From an uncultured Prevotella sp. (lineage in GTDB: Bacteria; Bacteroidota; Bacteroidia; Bacteroidales; Bacteroidaceae), in assembly GCA_900543155.1 (NCBI GenBank), contig UQQN01000015.1:1-33217 (forward strand): 33,217 bases of DNA, in the 5' to 3' direction. Under the pieces are notes generated by a model, which did not search any database, was not told the origin of the DNA, and was given only the letters and a program-made list of their open reading frames with translations. Positions within the stretch are counted from its first letter, which is position 1. Each line of letters begins with the position of its first letter. The position numbers and the translations under genes are program-made. This document shows, piece after piece, positions 7,570-13,693 of this stretch.

Positions 7570-8601
7570 TCAAGCAATTTTTAAGAATTTTGTGGCTAAA
7601 CTGACAAGTTTATGAATTGTCCAAGCCAACAAGATAGTAGCTGCTGCAATTATAATTTTAGCGTTTACAACAGACATGCCCGTACTGTGGCAAAGCATGG
7701 TGCTATATCCGTAGGTGACGCCAATAAGCAGATAAGCTTCGAGCGTACATGTACCTGCTTGTTGCAAAGCCTTTAGCACAATCTTTCCGAGTGAAAAACG
7801 CGAAAGCGTTTCAAAGCATAGTCCCAAAAGCGAACAAGCACCAGGCACAATGAGCAAAAAAGGCAGATATAGCATGCCCGAGTTGCGCATGTTCATAAAG
7901 CCCCAATGGTCTATAGCCATATTATAGGCAATGAATGCAATGCTTGCCACAACAATTTCTATGGTACGTCTGTAGTGAGTTTTACAACCCATCGGTTGGT
8001 TGTTTAGGAACCACGCATACCCTATGCCTACAAAAAAGATAGGAATACGTGACGTAGCCAATACATACTGATTGTATCCACCAGGATGAAGTACCAGAAA
8101 ATAGTAGGCATAAAGCCCTGTTAAGGCAAGTCCCACACCTATGCCACAAAGTGTTGACACCCATCGTTGTTGCTTAAACCATTTAAAGTAAAATGGAAAC
8201 AAAGCATAGAGCAACACAATGGCCGATACAAACCAACCATACATATATTTGCGTGTGGCAGGAAACCAATAAGCCAATGTAGAACCTCCCCAAAACAATC
8301 GTTGCCAAGAGAACGAATGTTTTATATACATGTAGATTCCAAATATCGCGAGAAACGACGGAAATATGCGTACGGCTCTTTTTTTGTAGAAAGCAGTCAG
8401 CGTAGTCTTCTTCATGCCCGAATAATACATACCGAAGCCCGAAAGAAAGAAAAAAGCATCTACGCCTCCTTGACCGCACAAAGCCAATCGGTTTATGGCA
8501 AAACAGCCAAAGTCGCAATTCATGTGCGTCAGCAAAATGGCAAACATGGCCACCGCCATCAGTTCTCTTCGATAAGAAGATATAAGGTTTGTGTTGACCA
8601 T
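7570..8601 (-). CDS. Acyltransferase family 3 membrane protein
   Basis: A 343-aa polytopic inner-membrane protein with about ten hydrophobic segments. The family-3 acyltransferase hallmarks are near the N-terminus: a short basic segment SYRRE, then a helix ending LLTH (His26), then the GGVDAFFFLSGFGMYYS segment. Such proteins transfer acetyl or other acyl groups to surface glycans, lipids or exported sugars. It lies between rfbD and prfC on the same strand, so a role in modifying a rhamnose-containing polysaccharide is possible but is inference from position only. The gap to rfbD is 155 bases and includes a hairpin at 8703-8747. Confidence 0.85.
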   Translation of the reverse strand: MVNTNLISSYRRELMAVAMFAILLTHMNCDFGCFAINRLALCGQGGVDAFFFLSGFGMYYSGMKKTTLTAFYKKRAVRIFPSFLAIFGIYMYIKHSFSWQRLFWGGSTLAYWFPATRKYMYGWFVSAIVLLYALFPFYFKWFKQQRWVSTLCGIGVGLALTGLYAYYFLVLHPGGYNQYVLATSRIPIFFVGIGYAWFLNNQPMGCKTHYRRTIEIVVASIAFIAYNMAIDHWGFMNMRNSGMLYLPFLLIVPGACSLLGLCFETLSRFSLGKIVLKALQQAGTCTLEAYLLIGVTYGYSTMLCHSTGMSVVNAKIIIAAATILLAWTIHKLVSLATKFLKIA

Positions 8602-8702
8602 ACCGAGCGCGTTATTAAAGTGTGGGTGGTAGAAAATTGGGGTGCTTGAAAGCTAAATAAGGTTCTAAAAATATTGATTTTTAAAGACCAAATCTTGCAG
8701 TT

Positions 8703-8747
8703 TTTCCTCCGTCCTGCGTGTTATTTATACATACAAGATGGAGGAAA
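8703..8747. other. Hairpin between rfbD and the acyltransferase gene
   Basis: TTTCCTCCGTC (8703-8713) pairs with GATGGAGGAAA (8737-8747) over 11 bp with one G-U. There is no T-run after it on the minus strand, so it is not a standard terminator; it may stabilise or process the polycistronic message. Confidence 0.4.
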
Positions 8748-8756
8748 TGCCAATCT

Positions 8757-9608
8757 TTATAACTCCTTAATGCACTCTTTGAGCGCATCTTCCCACCAGC
8801 GGATATCAATGCCAAAGGTGTTTTTTATTTTGCTCTTGTCAAGCACCGAGAAGTGTGGACGTGCTGCAGGCACAGGGTAGTCTTCGGTGTGGATGGGGCT
8901 AACTTGGCAGTCAATACCCTCAAGACGATGAATGGCACGTGTAAAGTCATACCATGAGCAAACACCCTCATTGGTGAAGTGATATACCCCCGGCACAATG
9001 CCTTTATCCACAATGTGCATAATGGCGCGAGCCAAGTCGCGTGCGTAAGTAGGCGAACCCACTTGGTCAAATACTACGCCTAATGCATCACGCTCTTTGC
9101 CCAAACGAATCATCGTCTTCACAAAGTTATTGCCAAACGTAGAGTAGAGCCAAGCTGTGCGAATCACCATAGAGCCAGCGCACGAGCGAATCACGTTCTC
9201 CTCACCAGCTAACTTTGTGCGTCCATACACGGTTTGCGGATTTGTTGCATCCTCTTCTTTATAAGGTATGCAACCCTTACCGTCAAACACATAGTCTGTT
9301 GAAACTTGAATCATTGTACCGCCTACCGAAGCCACAGCCTCAGCCAAGTAGCCAGGTGCTACATTGTTAAGCAAGTTACAAAGTTCTTCGTTCTCCTCAG
9401 CCTTGTCTACCGCAGTAAAGGCAGCGCAGTTAATTACAATGCCAATGCTGTGTTTCTCTATAAACGTGTAAACGGCCTTACGGTCGGTGATGTCAAGTTC
9501 CTCCTTATCCGTGAAAAAGAAGGTACATTCATCTTCATATTTAGGAGCGAGCAACTGAATTTCGTTGCCCAACTGACCTTTACAGCCAGTTACAAGTATA
9601 TTTTTCAT
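8757..9608 (-). CDS. rfbD: dTDP-4-dehydrorhamnose reductase
   Basis: This 283-aa short-chain dehydrogenase-type protein catalyses the last step of dTDP-L-rhamnose synthesis: NAD(P)H-dependent reduction of dTDP-4-dehydrorhamnose. It shows the N-terminal nucleotide-binding GCKGQLG (residues 8-14), NCAAFTAVDKAE around 60-71, STDYVFDG at 103-110 (catalytic Thr104) and the YGRTK pair Tyr128/Lys132. Length and motifs fit RmlD/RfbD well. The other rhamnose genes (rmlA, B, C) are not in the window, so rfbD is separated from its pathway partners here. It lies 89 bases downstream of the DUF4924 gene in the same direction. Confidence 0.95.
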   Translation of the reverse strand: MKNILVTGCKGQLGNEIQLLAPKYEDECTFFFTDKEELDITDRKAVYTFIEKHSIGIVINCAAFTAVDKAEENEELCNLLNNVAPGYLAEAVASVGGTMIQVSTDYVFDGKGCIPYKEEDATNPQTVYGRTKLAGEENVIRSCAGSMVIRTAWLYSTFGNNFVKTMIRLGKERDALGVVFDQVGSPTYARDLARAIMHIVDKGIVPGVYHFTNEGVCSWYDFTRAIHRLEGIDCQVSPIHTEDYPVPAARPHFSVLDKSKIKNTFGIDIRWWEDALKECIKEL

Positions 9609-9697
9609 TTCTTATGATTTGTGTGTGCTTGTCTTATATATCAACAACCCATCTTTTTTTGGGGGATAGACTCATTGTTGTGTCTCTTGGTTCACCC

Positions 9698-10255
9698 TTA
9701 AAAATCGATAGGTTCTTTTTTATCTTTAAAATAGTAGTCAGACAATTGTCCGAGCAAAGCCGAAACATCTTTTGCAGCTTTTTCAGTAGCTTCGCTCACA
9801 GGCTTTTTCTGTAGGCGTAGCATCCAAACCCCATAAAGCAAGTTGAAGCAAGTTTCCAATTCAGGTTCTTGCGTTTTCTCGTCAGTTTGAGCTTGTTTTT
9901 TGCGCAATTCCACCACGTAAGGCAATACCTTGTAGTACATCTCGCGATAATAAGGAAATTTGCTCGAAGCCAACAGTTGTTGGTTCAGTTCGCTAAGCTC
10001 TTGCAAAATGTTGCAGCATATTTGCAAATGTCCGCCTTGCATTTTTCCTTCGCTACGCATCATTTCACAAAGGTCAGCATACCACTTTTCAGTAGCTTTT
10101 CTCTTTTCGTCGTCAAGATCCTGAAAGTGTGCAACATACTCCTTTGCAATGCGTTCGGCATCGCCAGCATAAGCCCTAATCAAGTCCTCTACCTGCCACA
10201 TATACAGCAAATATTCGGCACGATTCGAAACTTTAAGTTTATCTGCAATAATCAT
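9698..10255 (-). CDS. DUF4924 family protein
   Basis: A 185-aa soluble, largely alpha-helical protein. The N-terminal pattern (IADKLKVSNRAEYLLYMWQVEDLIRA, two segments) and conserved helices such as GGHLQICCNILQELSELN match what I remember of the Bacteroidetes-specific DUF4924 family, whose function is not known. It has no signal peptide or membrane segment. Its ATG is only four bases past the stop of the LysE-family gene, so the two are almost certainly co-transcribed and probably translationally linked. The C-terminus ends in a charged tail (KDKKEPIDF). Confidence 0.85.
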   Translation of the reverse strand: MIIADKLKVSNRAEYLLYMWQVEDLIRAYAGDAERIAKEYVAHFQDLDDEKRKATEKWYADLCEMMRSEGKMQGGHLQICCNILQELSELNQQLLASSKFPYYREMYYKVLPYVVELRKKQAQTDEKTQEPELETCFNLLYGVWMLRLQKKPVSEATEKAAKDVSALLGQLSDYYFKDKKEPIDF

Positions 10256-10259
10256 AGTG

Positions 10260-10928
10260 CTAATAAAGTGAAATCTTAAACAAGGTCATGGCGGCATAAA
10301 TAATCGAAGCAGCCAACACAATGCAACCAATGGTGCGATTAAGTCGTTGAATGCCTTTTACCCCAAACGAATTACGCATTTTGTTAATCACGTACGTCAG
10401 TCCCAACCACCACAACATGGCGCCTGCAACAATCGACAGATAACCTATGCACTGTCCAAACCAGTTACCCGGAATTACAAAGGTAAACATATTGAACAAA
10501 GCAATAAACAAAAAGATTATCAAAGGGTTCGATAGTGTGATGAGAAAAGCCGTCGTAAAATTATGCACCAACGTGCCTTTTTCTCCCGAAGGCTTGTGCA
10601 TGGATTCCTTTGGATCGGTTTTGAACATATATATGCCAAAGATAAACAGCATAACGCTGCCCACCAACTTCAGCCAAAAAATATTCTCTTCGTTGCTGAT
10701 GAAATCCATCACAAACGACATGCCAAAACCTGTCATCAGGGCATAGATAATGTCGCTCAACGAAGCCCCTGCCCCTGTCACAATGCCATAAGCACGCCCT
10801 TTTTGCATAGTGCGCTGAATACACAATATGCCCACGGGACCCATGGGCGCAGAAGCTATAATACCTACCAACAATCCTTTAAGAATTAGCAAGAGTGGAC
10901 TGGCAAACTCTATAAATATATGGTTCAT
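10260..10928 (-). CDS. LysE/RhtB-family transporter
   Basis: A 222-aa integral membrane protein with about six hydrophobic segments. The N-terminal block has GIIASAPMGPVGILCIQRTM, the Pro/Gly-rich first-helix signature of LysE/RhtB exporters, followed by GAGASLSDIIYAL. Family members export amino acids or related small molecules; the substrate here is unknown. I choose ATG 10928 (MNHIF). The longer frame from 10988 would start upstream of the promoter -7 box at 10958-10965 and adds an atypical 20-residue extension. It is the first gene of the minus-strand cluster and is divergent from the ROK kinase. Confidence 0.85.
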   Translation of the reverse strand: MNHIFIEFASPLLLILKGLLVGIIASAPMGPVGILCIQRTMQKGRAYGIVTGAGASLSDIIYALMTGFGMSFVMDFISNEENIFWLKLVGSVMLFIFGIYMFKTDPKESMHKPSGEKGTLVHNFTTAFLITLSNPLIIFLFIALFNMFTFVIPGNWFGQCIGYLSIVAGAMLWWLGLTYVINKMRNSFGVKGIQRLNRTIGCIVLAASIIYAAMTLFKISLY

Positions 10929-10957
10929 TACAATGACTTTTCGTATGAATACAAATG

Positions 10958-10990
10958 CAAATTTACTGAAAACTGCTTGAAGTGGCAAGA
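10958..10990 (-). promoter_or_regulatory. Promoter of the lysE-family/DUF4924/rfbD cluster
   Basis: The minus strand carries TAAATTTG (10965-10958), a full -7 box. A weak -33 candidate (CTTG) lies about 20 bases upstream. Transcription would begin near 10951, about 23 bases before the ATG at 10928. Confidence 0.5.
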
Positions 10991-11190
10991 AACATCCTCT
11001 TTTTCTTTTATTAAGAGGGCAAATAATTCATGAAAAAAGAAATGGCAATCTATGTGCAATGTATAGGCGGAGCGAAGATTCCTTGTTCCTAACTACTCTG
11101 CTTTTCTATTTTGCATCAAATTTCTGAATTTTCTCTGGTGTAGGAGAGAATTCGTAATGCAATTAAAGTGCATTCGCAAAAAAATATCCC

Positions 11191-11207
11191 ATCTGTAAAA
11201 CACAGAT
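11191..11207. promoter_or_regulatory. Inverted repeat ATCTGT-N5-ACAGAT, possible operator
   Basis: A perfect 6-bp inverted repeat with 5-base spacer ends 14 bases before the -7 box of the ROK kinase promoter, where a -33 element would lie. That placement suits an operator or activator site; no regulator gene is adjacent. Confidence 0.35.
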
Positions 11208-11221
11208 TCCAAAAAATATTA

Positions 11222-11229
11222 TAACTTTG
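11222..11229 (+). promoter_or_regulatory. -7 box of the ROK kinase promoter
   Basis: TAACTTTG matches the Bacteroidetes -7 consensus; no good TTTG lies 19-20 bases upstream. The predicted start near 11236 gives a 39-base leader to ATG 11275 and argues against the frame start at 11227. Confidence 0.5.
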
Positions 11230-11274
11230 TCGGCGATAGTTACATTTTTACAATTTCGAAACAATTTTACAACT

Positions 11275-12252
11275 ATGGAATTAGATGTAGAAAAGCCTTA
11301 TGTAATAGGCCTTGATATGGGTGGCACCAACTCGGTATTTGGCATTGTTGACCAACGCGGTAACATTAAGTCGCAAACTGTAATCTCTACGAAAGGTTAT
11401 CCCGATTTTAGAGACTATGTAAAGGCTTCTTTCGAAGCTTTGCAGCCTGCACTCGACCAAATAGGCGGCATTCAGAATGTTCGCGCTTTAGGTATTGGTG
11501 CTCCTGATGCAAACTATTACACAGGTAACATCGAGAACGCTGCAAACCTTGCATGGAAGGGCATAGTACCTTGTGCACAAATTTTTGAAGAAGTATTTGG
11601 CATTCCTGTACGCGTAACCAACGATGCCAACGCTGCTGCAATGGGCGAAATGACATATGGTGTAGCCCGCGGTATGAAAAACTTTATCATGATTACCTTA
11701 GGTACTGGTGTTGGTTCTGGTATCGTGGTAGATGGCAAGGTGGTTTATGGCAGTGATGGTTTTGCTGGCGAATTAGGTCACTTTGTAATCGACAATAGCG
11801 AAAATGCTCGTTCTTGCGGTTGTGGTCGCAAGGGATGTCTCGAAACCTATACCTCGGCAACAGGTGTAGCCCGCACAGCTCGCGAATTCCTCGAAAAGAG
11901 CGAACAACCCAGTTTGTTGCGCGAACTTAATGCTGAAGAAATTACTTCGTTCGATGTATTTAAGGCTGCCGAAAAGGGTGACCAGTTAGCACTCGACATC
12001 TTCAACTACACAGGCGAAATTCTTGGTAAGGCATGTGCTGACTTTGCCACATTCAACTCTCCCGAAGCATTCGTATTCTTTGGTGGTTTAACTAAGGCTG
12101 GCGAATACCTTATGAAGCCCCTCCGCAAGGCATACGAAGATAACGTACTCTTCCTTTACAAGGGCGAAGGCAAGCAAGCTAAGTTGCTCATCTCTACGCT
12201 GAATGGTAGCGAAGCCGCTGTGCTCGGTGCAAGTGCTTTAGGTTGGGAGTAA
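11275..12252 (+). CDS. ROK-family sugar kinase (probable glucokinase)
   Basis: A 325-aa cytoplasmic ROK protein with no N-terminal winged helix, hence a kinase rather than a repressor. Visible motifs are the ATP phosphate loop DMGGTN (residues 14-19), the catalytic Asp117 in TNDANAAAMGE, the GELGHF segment with zinc-ligand His169, and the cysteine cluster CGCGRKGCLE (C181, C183, C188). ROK kinases with these features phosphorylate glucose or other hexoses with ATP; glucokinase is the likeliest call, but mannose, fructose or GlcNAc kinases share the motifs. ATG 11275 is chosen because the upstream codons overlap the promoter. The gene is followed by a strong bidirectional terminator and stands alone. 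Confidence 0.88.
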   Translation: MELDVEKPYVIGLDMGGTNSVFGIVDQRGNIKSQTVISTKGYPDFRDYVKASFEALQPALDQIGGIQNVRALGIGAPDANYYTGNIENAANLAWKGIVPCAQIFEEVFGIPVRVTNDANAAAMGEMTYGVARGMKNFIMITLGTGVGSGIVVDGKVVYGSDGFAGELGHFVIDNSENARSCGCGRKGCLETYTSATGVARTAREFLEKSEQPSLLRELNAEEITSFDVFKAAEKGDQLALDIFNYTGEILGKACADFATFNSPEAFVFFGGLTKAGEYLMKPLRKAYEDNVLFLYKGEGKQAKLLISTLNGSEAAVLGASALGWE

Positions 12253-12278
12253 AATTTACCTCTACATAAATCCAATGT

Positions 12279-12322
12279 AAAAAAGGTGGTTCTAAAAAAC
12301 TCGTTTTAGAATCACCTTTTTT
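12279..12322. terminator. Bidirectional terminator between ROK kinase and bPH_4 gene
   Basis: A 19-bp stem (12279-12297 with 12304-12322, one G-U) has A6 on one side and T6 on the other, closing both convergent genes. Confidence 0.88.
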
Positions 12323-12348
12323 ATAATTTACAGAAAGTTGAAACACTC

Positions 12349-12747
12349 TTAAATTACAATATTCGCATTACGCTTAACCAACTCATTTATAAACTCCTCC
12401 TTGTTACGTGGCGAGAGAGTGAGAGGTACTCTGCGTTTTTTAAAGTAAATAGCAATTCGGTCTATCGATGCTGCAGGAGCCGAGAGCGGATTATGTGTTT
12501 TTTTTATTTTTGTAATCTCCATAATCTCGTATGTGCTTGTGCTAAAAAAGCCACATTTCACTGTGAGTGTATGGTCGCTAATCGTATATTTAATGCTACC
12601 AATGGCGTAGCTACACACCAAAAGCACCGATATTTCGATGAATGCAATTTCCCATGAAAAATTAAAAAACAAGGGCCACATTATCACGACAGCGATAAGT
12701 GCAACAAGCCAAAGGCCTATTTTGCTACGATACGTTTTTTGCTTCAT
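12349..12747 (-). CDS. bPH_4-like (DUF1200) membrane protein
   Basis: A 132-aa protein with two N-terminal membrane helices (about residues 10-30 and 32-52) and a C-terminal soluble domain beginning KYTISDHTLTVKCGFFS. The order of two helices followed by YxIxDxxLxVxxGFF-type strands and a conserved NPLSAPAASIDRI segment resembles the bacterial PH-like family bPH_4 (formerly DUF1200). The function of this family is not established. No neighbour gives a clue: upstream is a 513-base gene-free stretch and downstream a shared terminator. No promoter with both boxes is visible before it. Confidence 0.75.
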   Translation of the reverse strand: MKQKTYRSKIGLWLVALIAVVIMWPLFFNFSWEIAFIEISVLLVCSYAIGSIKYTISDHTLTVKCGFFSTSTYEIMEITKIKKTHNPLSAPAASIDRIAIYFKKRRVPLTLSPRNKEEFINELVKRNANIVI

Positions 12748-12903
12748 AATCTTATTTCCTTTTTGGGATAATTATGCAGGTTTAAGGGAATTGGTTTACA
12801 TGCAAAGTGATACTTGCCACACGTATATATGCAATTCGGACTACCGATATATTCACCTCGGTGTGTGCAATATTTGCCTTATTTTTTTTGTTATGGTGAT
12901 CCT

Positions 12904-12947
12904 TCGGTATGATATCGGAATGTCTTCGGAATGCCATCGGAATTTTT
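12904..12947. repeat. Four tandem 11-bp units, TCGGAATG core
   Basis: Units begin at 12904, 12915, 12926 and 12937: TCGGTATGATA, TCGGAATGTCT, TCGGAATGCCA, TCGGAATTTTT. The TCGG core recurs at an exact 11-base period, close to one helical turn, so repeated protein contacts on one face of the DNA are possible. Confidence 0.75.
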
Positions 12948-13105
12948 ACCATCGAAAAATGAGGCTTTTAAACTTGTATATACATACAATAAAAATGCAA
13001 TATACATGTGTTTGCGGTCTGCAAATCTTTTCGTTTGTAAAGATACAACTTTTTTTCAAAATACAATAAAAAACAATGTAATTAGAAACGACATCATGTC
13101 TGGAG

Positions 13106-13156
13106 AATAAAAAATGTCGGGCTGTTTACTCCATTCCGTGAGTAAGCAATCCGACA
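13106..13156. terminator. Hairpin with minus-strand T-run
   Basis: TGTCGGGCTGTTTACTC (13115-13131) pairs with 13140-13156 over 17 positions with two wobbles and one mismatch. On the minus strand it is followed by ATTTTTTATT, so it could end a minus-strand transcript. It lies 70 bases beyond another terminator, suggesting either a backup or the end of a short RNA. Confidence 0.5.
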
Positions 13157-13173
13157 GTTTTGATTGGCGTAGA

Positions 13174-13219
13174 TAGGGTGGGGCAATGTATGAACAAATT
13201 TGCTATTAGAACCACCCTA
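13174..13219. other. Hairpin TAGGGTGG / CCACCCTA
   Basis: An 8-bp stem (13174-13181 with 13212-13219) with a 30-base loop containing the palindrome CAAATTTG. It is the middle one of three hairpins; no function is evident. Confidence 0.35.
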
Positions 13220-13220
13220 C

Positions 13221-13244
13221 AAAAAATGCACGTAAAAACGTGCA
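13221..13244 (-). terminator. Terminator of the small winged-helix gene
   Basis: On the minus strand TGCACGT (13244-13238) pairs with ACGTGCA (13233-13227) around a 4-base loop, followed by T6 (13226-13221). It lies 17 bases past the stop codon. Confidence 0.88.
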
Positions 13245-13260
13245 GTAATACTTAGAGCTG

Positions 13261-13464
13261 TTACTTCAGCGATACGGTGATGTCCTTCTCGCCTTCGTTT
13301 ACATTGAGCTTGTCCTCACGAAGCAACCAGCCCAAGCCTAAGTACAGGTCCTTGTCAGAACGAGTCTTAATGGCTTTTTTGAGTTCCTTGCCTGTAAGTT
13401 CACCGCCCTCGTTGAGAGCTTCCCAGATTTTGCCAGCTAATTCGCCAGCTTTTTCTTCGAACAT
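13261..13464 (-). CDS. Small winged-helix protein (DUF2582-like)
   Basis: A 67-aa protein with an acidic helical N-terminus (EEKAGELAGKIWEALNEGG), then TGKELKKAIK, DLYLGLGWLLREDKL and a beta wing ending DITVSLK. This is the compact winged helix-turn-helix pattern of the DUF2582 family found widely in Bacteroidetes. These proteins are presumed nucleic-acid binding, but no target is known to me. The gene stands alone with a good promoter and a strong terminator, so it is a short monocistronic message of about 300 bases. Confidence 0.85.
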   Translation of the reverse strand: MFEEKAGELAGKIWEALNEGGELTGKELKKAIKTRSDKDLYLGLGWLLREDKLNVNEGEKDITVSLK

Positions 13465-13527
13465 GTTTTAATATTTGTTAGTTAGACATGGTTGTATAGA
13501 GATGGTTGTTAACGTCCCTAAACATTG

Positions 13528-13558
13528 CAAAGGTACAAAATAATATGATAAATGGAAA
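13528..13558 (-). promoter_or_regulatory. Promoter of the winged-helix gene
   Basis: Minus strand TTTC (13558-13555), 19 bases, TACCTTTG (13535-13528). The -7 box is a full match, the -33 three of four. Leader is about 57 bases. Confidence 0.65.
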
Positions 13559-13616
13559 CTTTTTTGTTGAAAATCAAGCATTTTCAATATTTAAAGTAAA
13601 ATATTGACTACTTTAG

Positions 13617-13647
13617 TTTTCAAAATGCAAGTTTTTGCGTATATTTG
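13617..13647 (+). promoter_or_regulatory. Promoter of addA-addB
   Basis: TTTT (13617-13620), 19 bases, TATATTTG (13640-13647). The full -7 box predicts a start near 13654, about 40 bases before the ATG. Confidence 0.6.
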
Positions 13648-13693
13648 TACGGATAAATAGTCGCATTTTGTATCATTCTAAAAACGTAAGTAA

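Larger units (their letters stand above)
10929..11274. other. Divergent intergenic region between transporter and ROK kinase
   Basis: No coding frame is convincing. Besides the two outward promoters, there is a 10-bp stem around 11126-11153 (GAATTTTCTC pairing with GAGAGAATTC, one G-U) and a perfect inverted repeat at 11191-11207. The remainder shows nothing recognisable. Confidence 0.5.
12748..13260. other. Gene-free region with tandem repeat and hairpins
   Basis: No supported gene: the plus-strand frame crossing 12638-13069 overlaps the bPH_4 gene and is low-complexity. The region holds an 11-bp tandem repeat (12904-12947), an AT-rich section (12960-13110) and three successive hairpins (13115-13156, 13174-13219, 13227-13244). 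Confidence 0.55.

Noticed and set aside
8167..8649. 160-codon plus-strand frame
   Set aside because: Antisense to the acyltransferase gene, which has clear membrane helices and family motifs.
12638..13069. 143-codon plus-strand frame
   Set aside because: It overlaps the bPH_4 gene antisense, crosses the tandem repeat, and its predicted protein is Cys/Ile/Tyr-rich with no family pattern.
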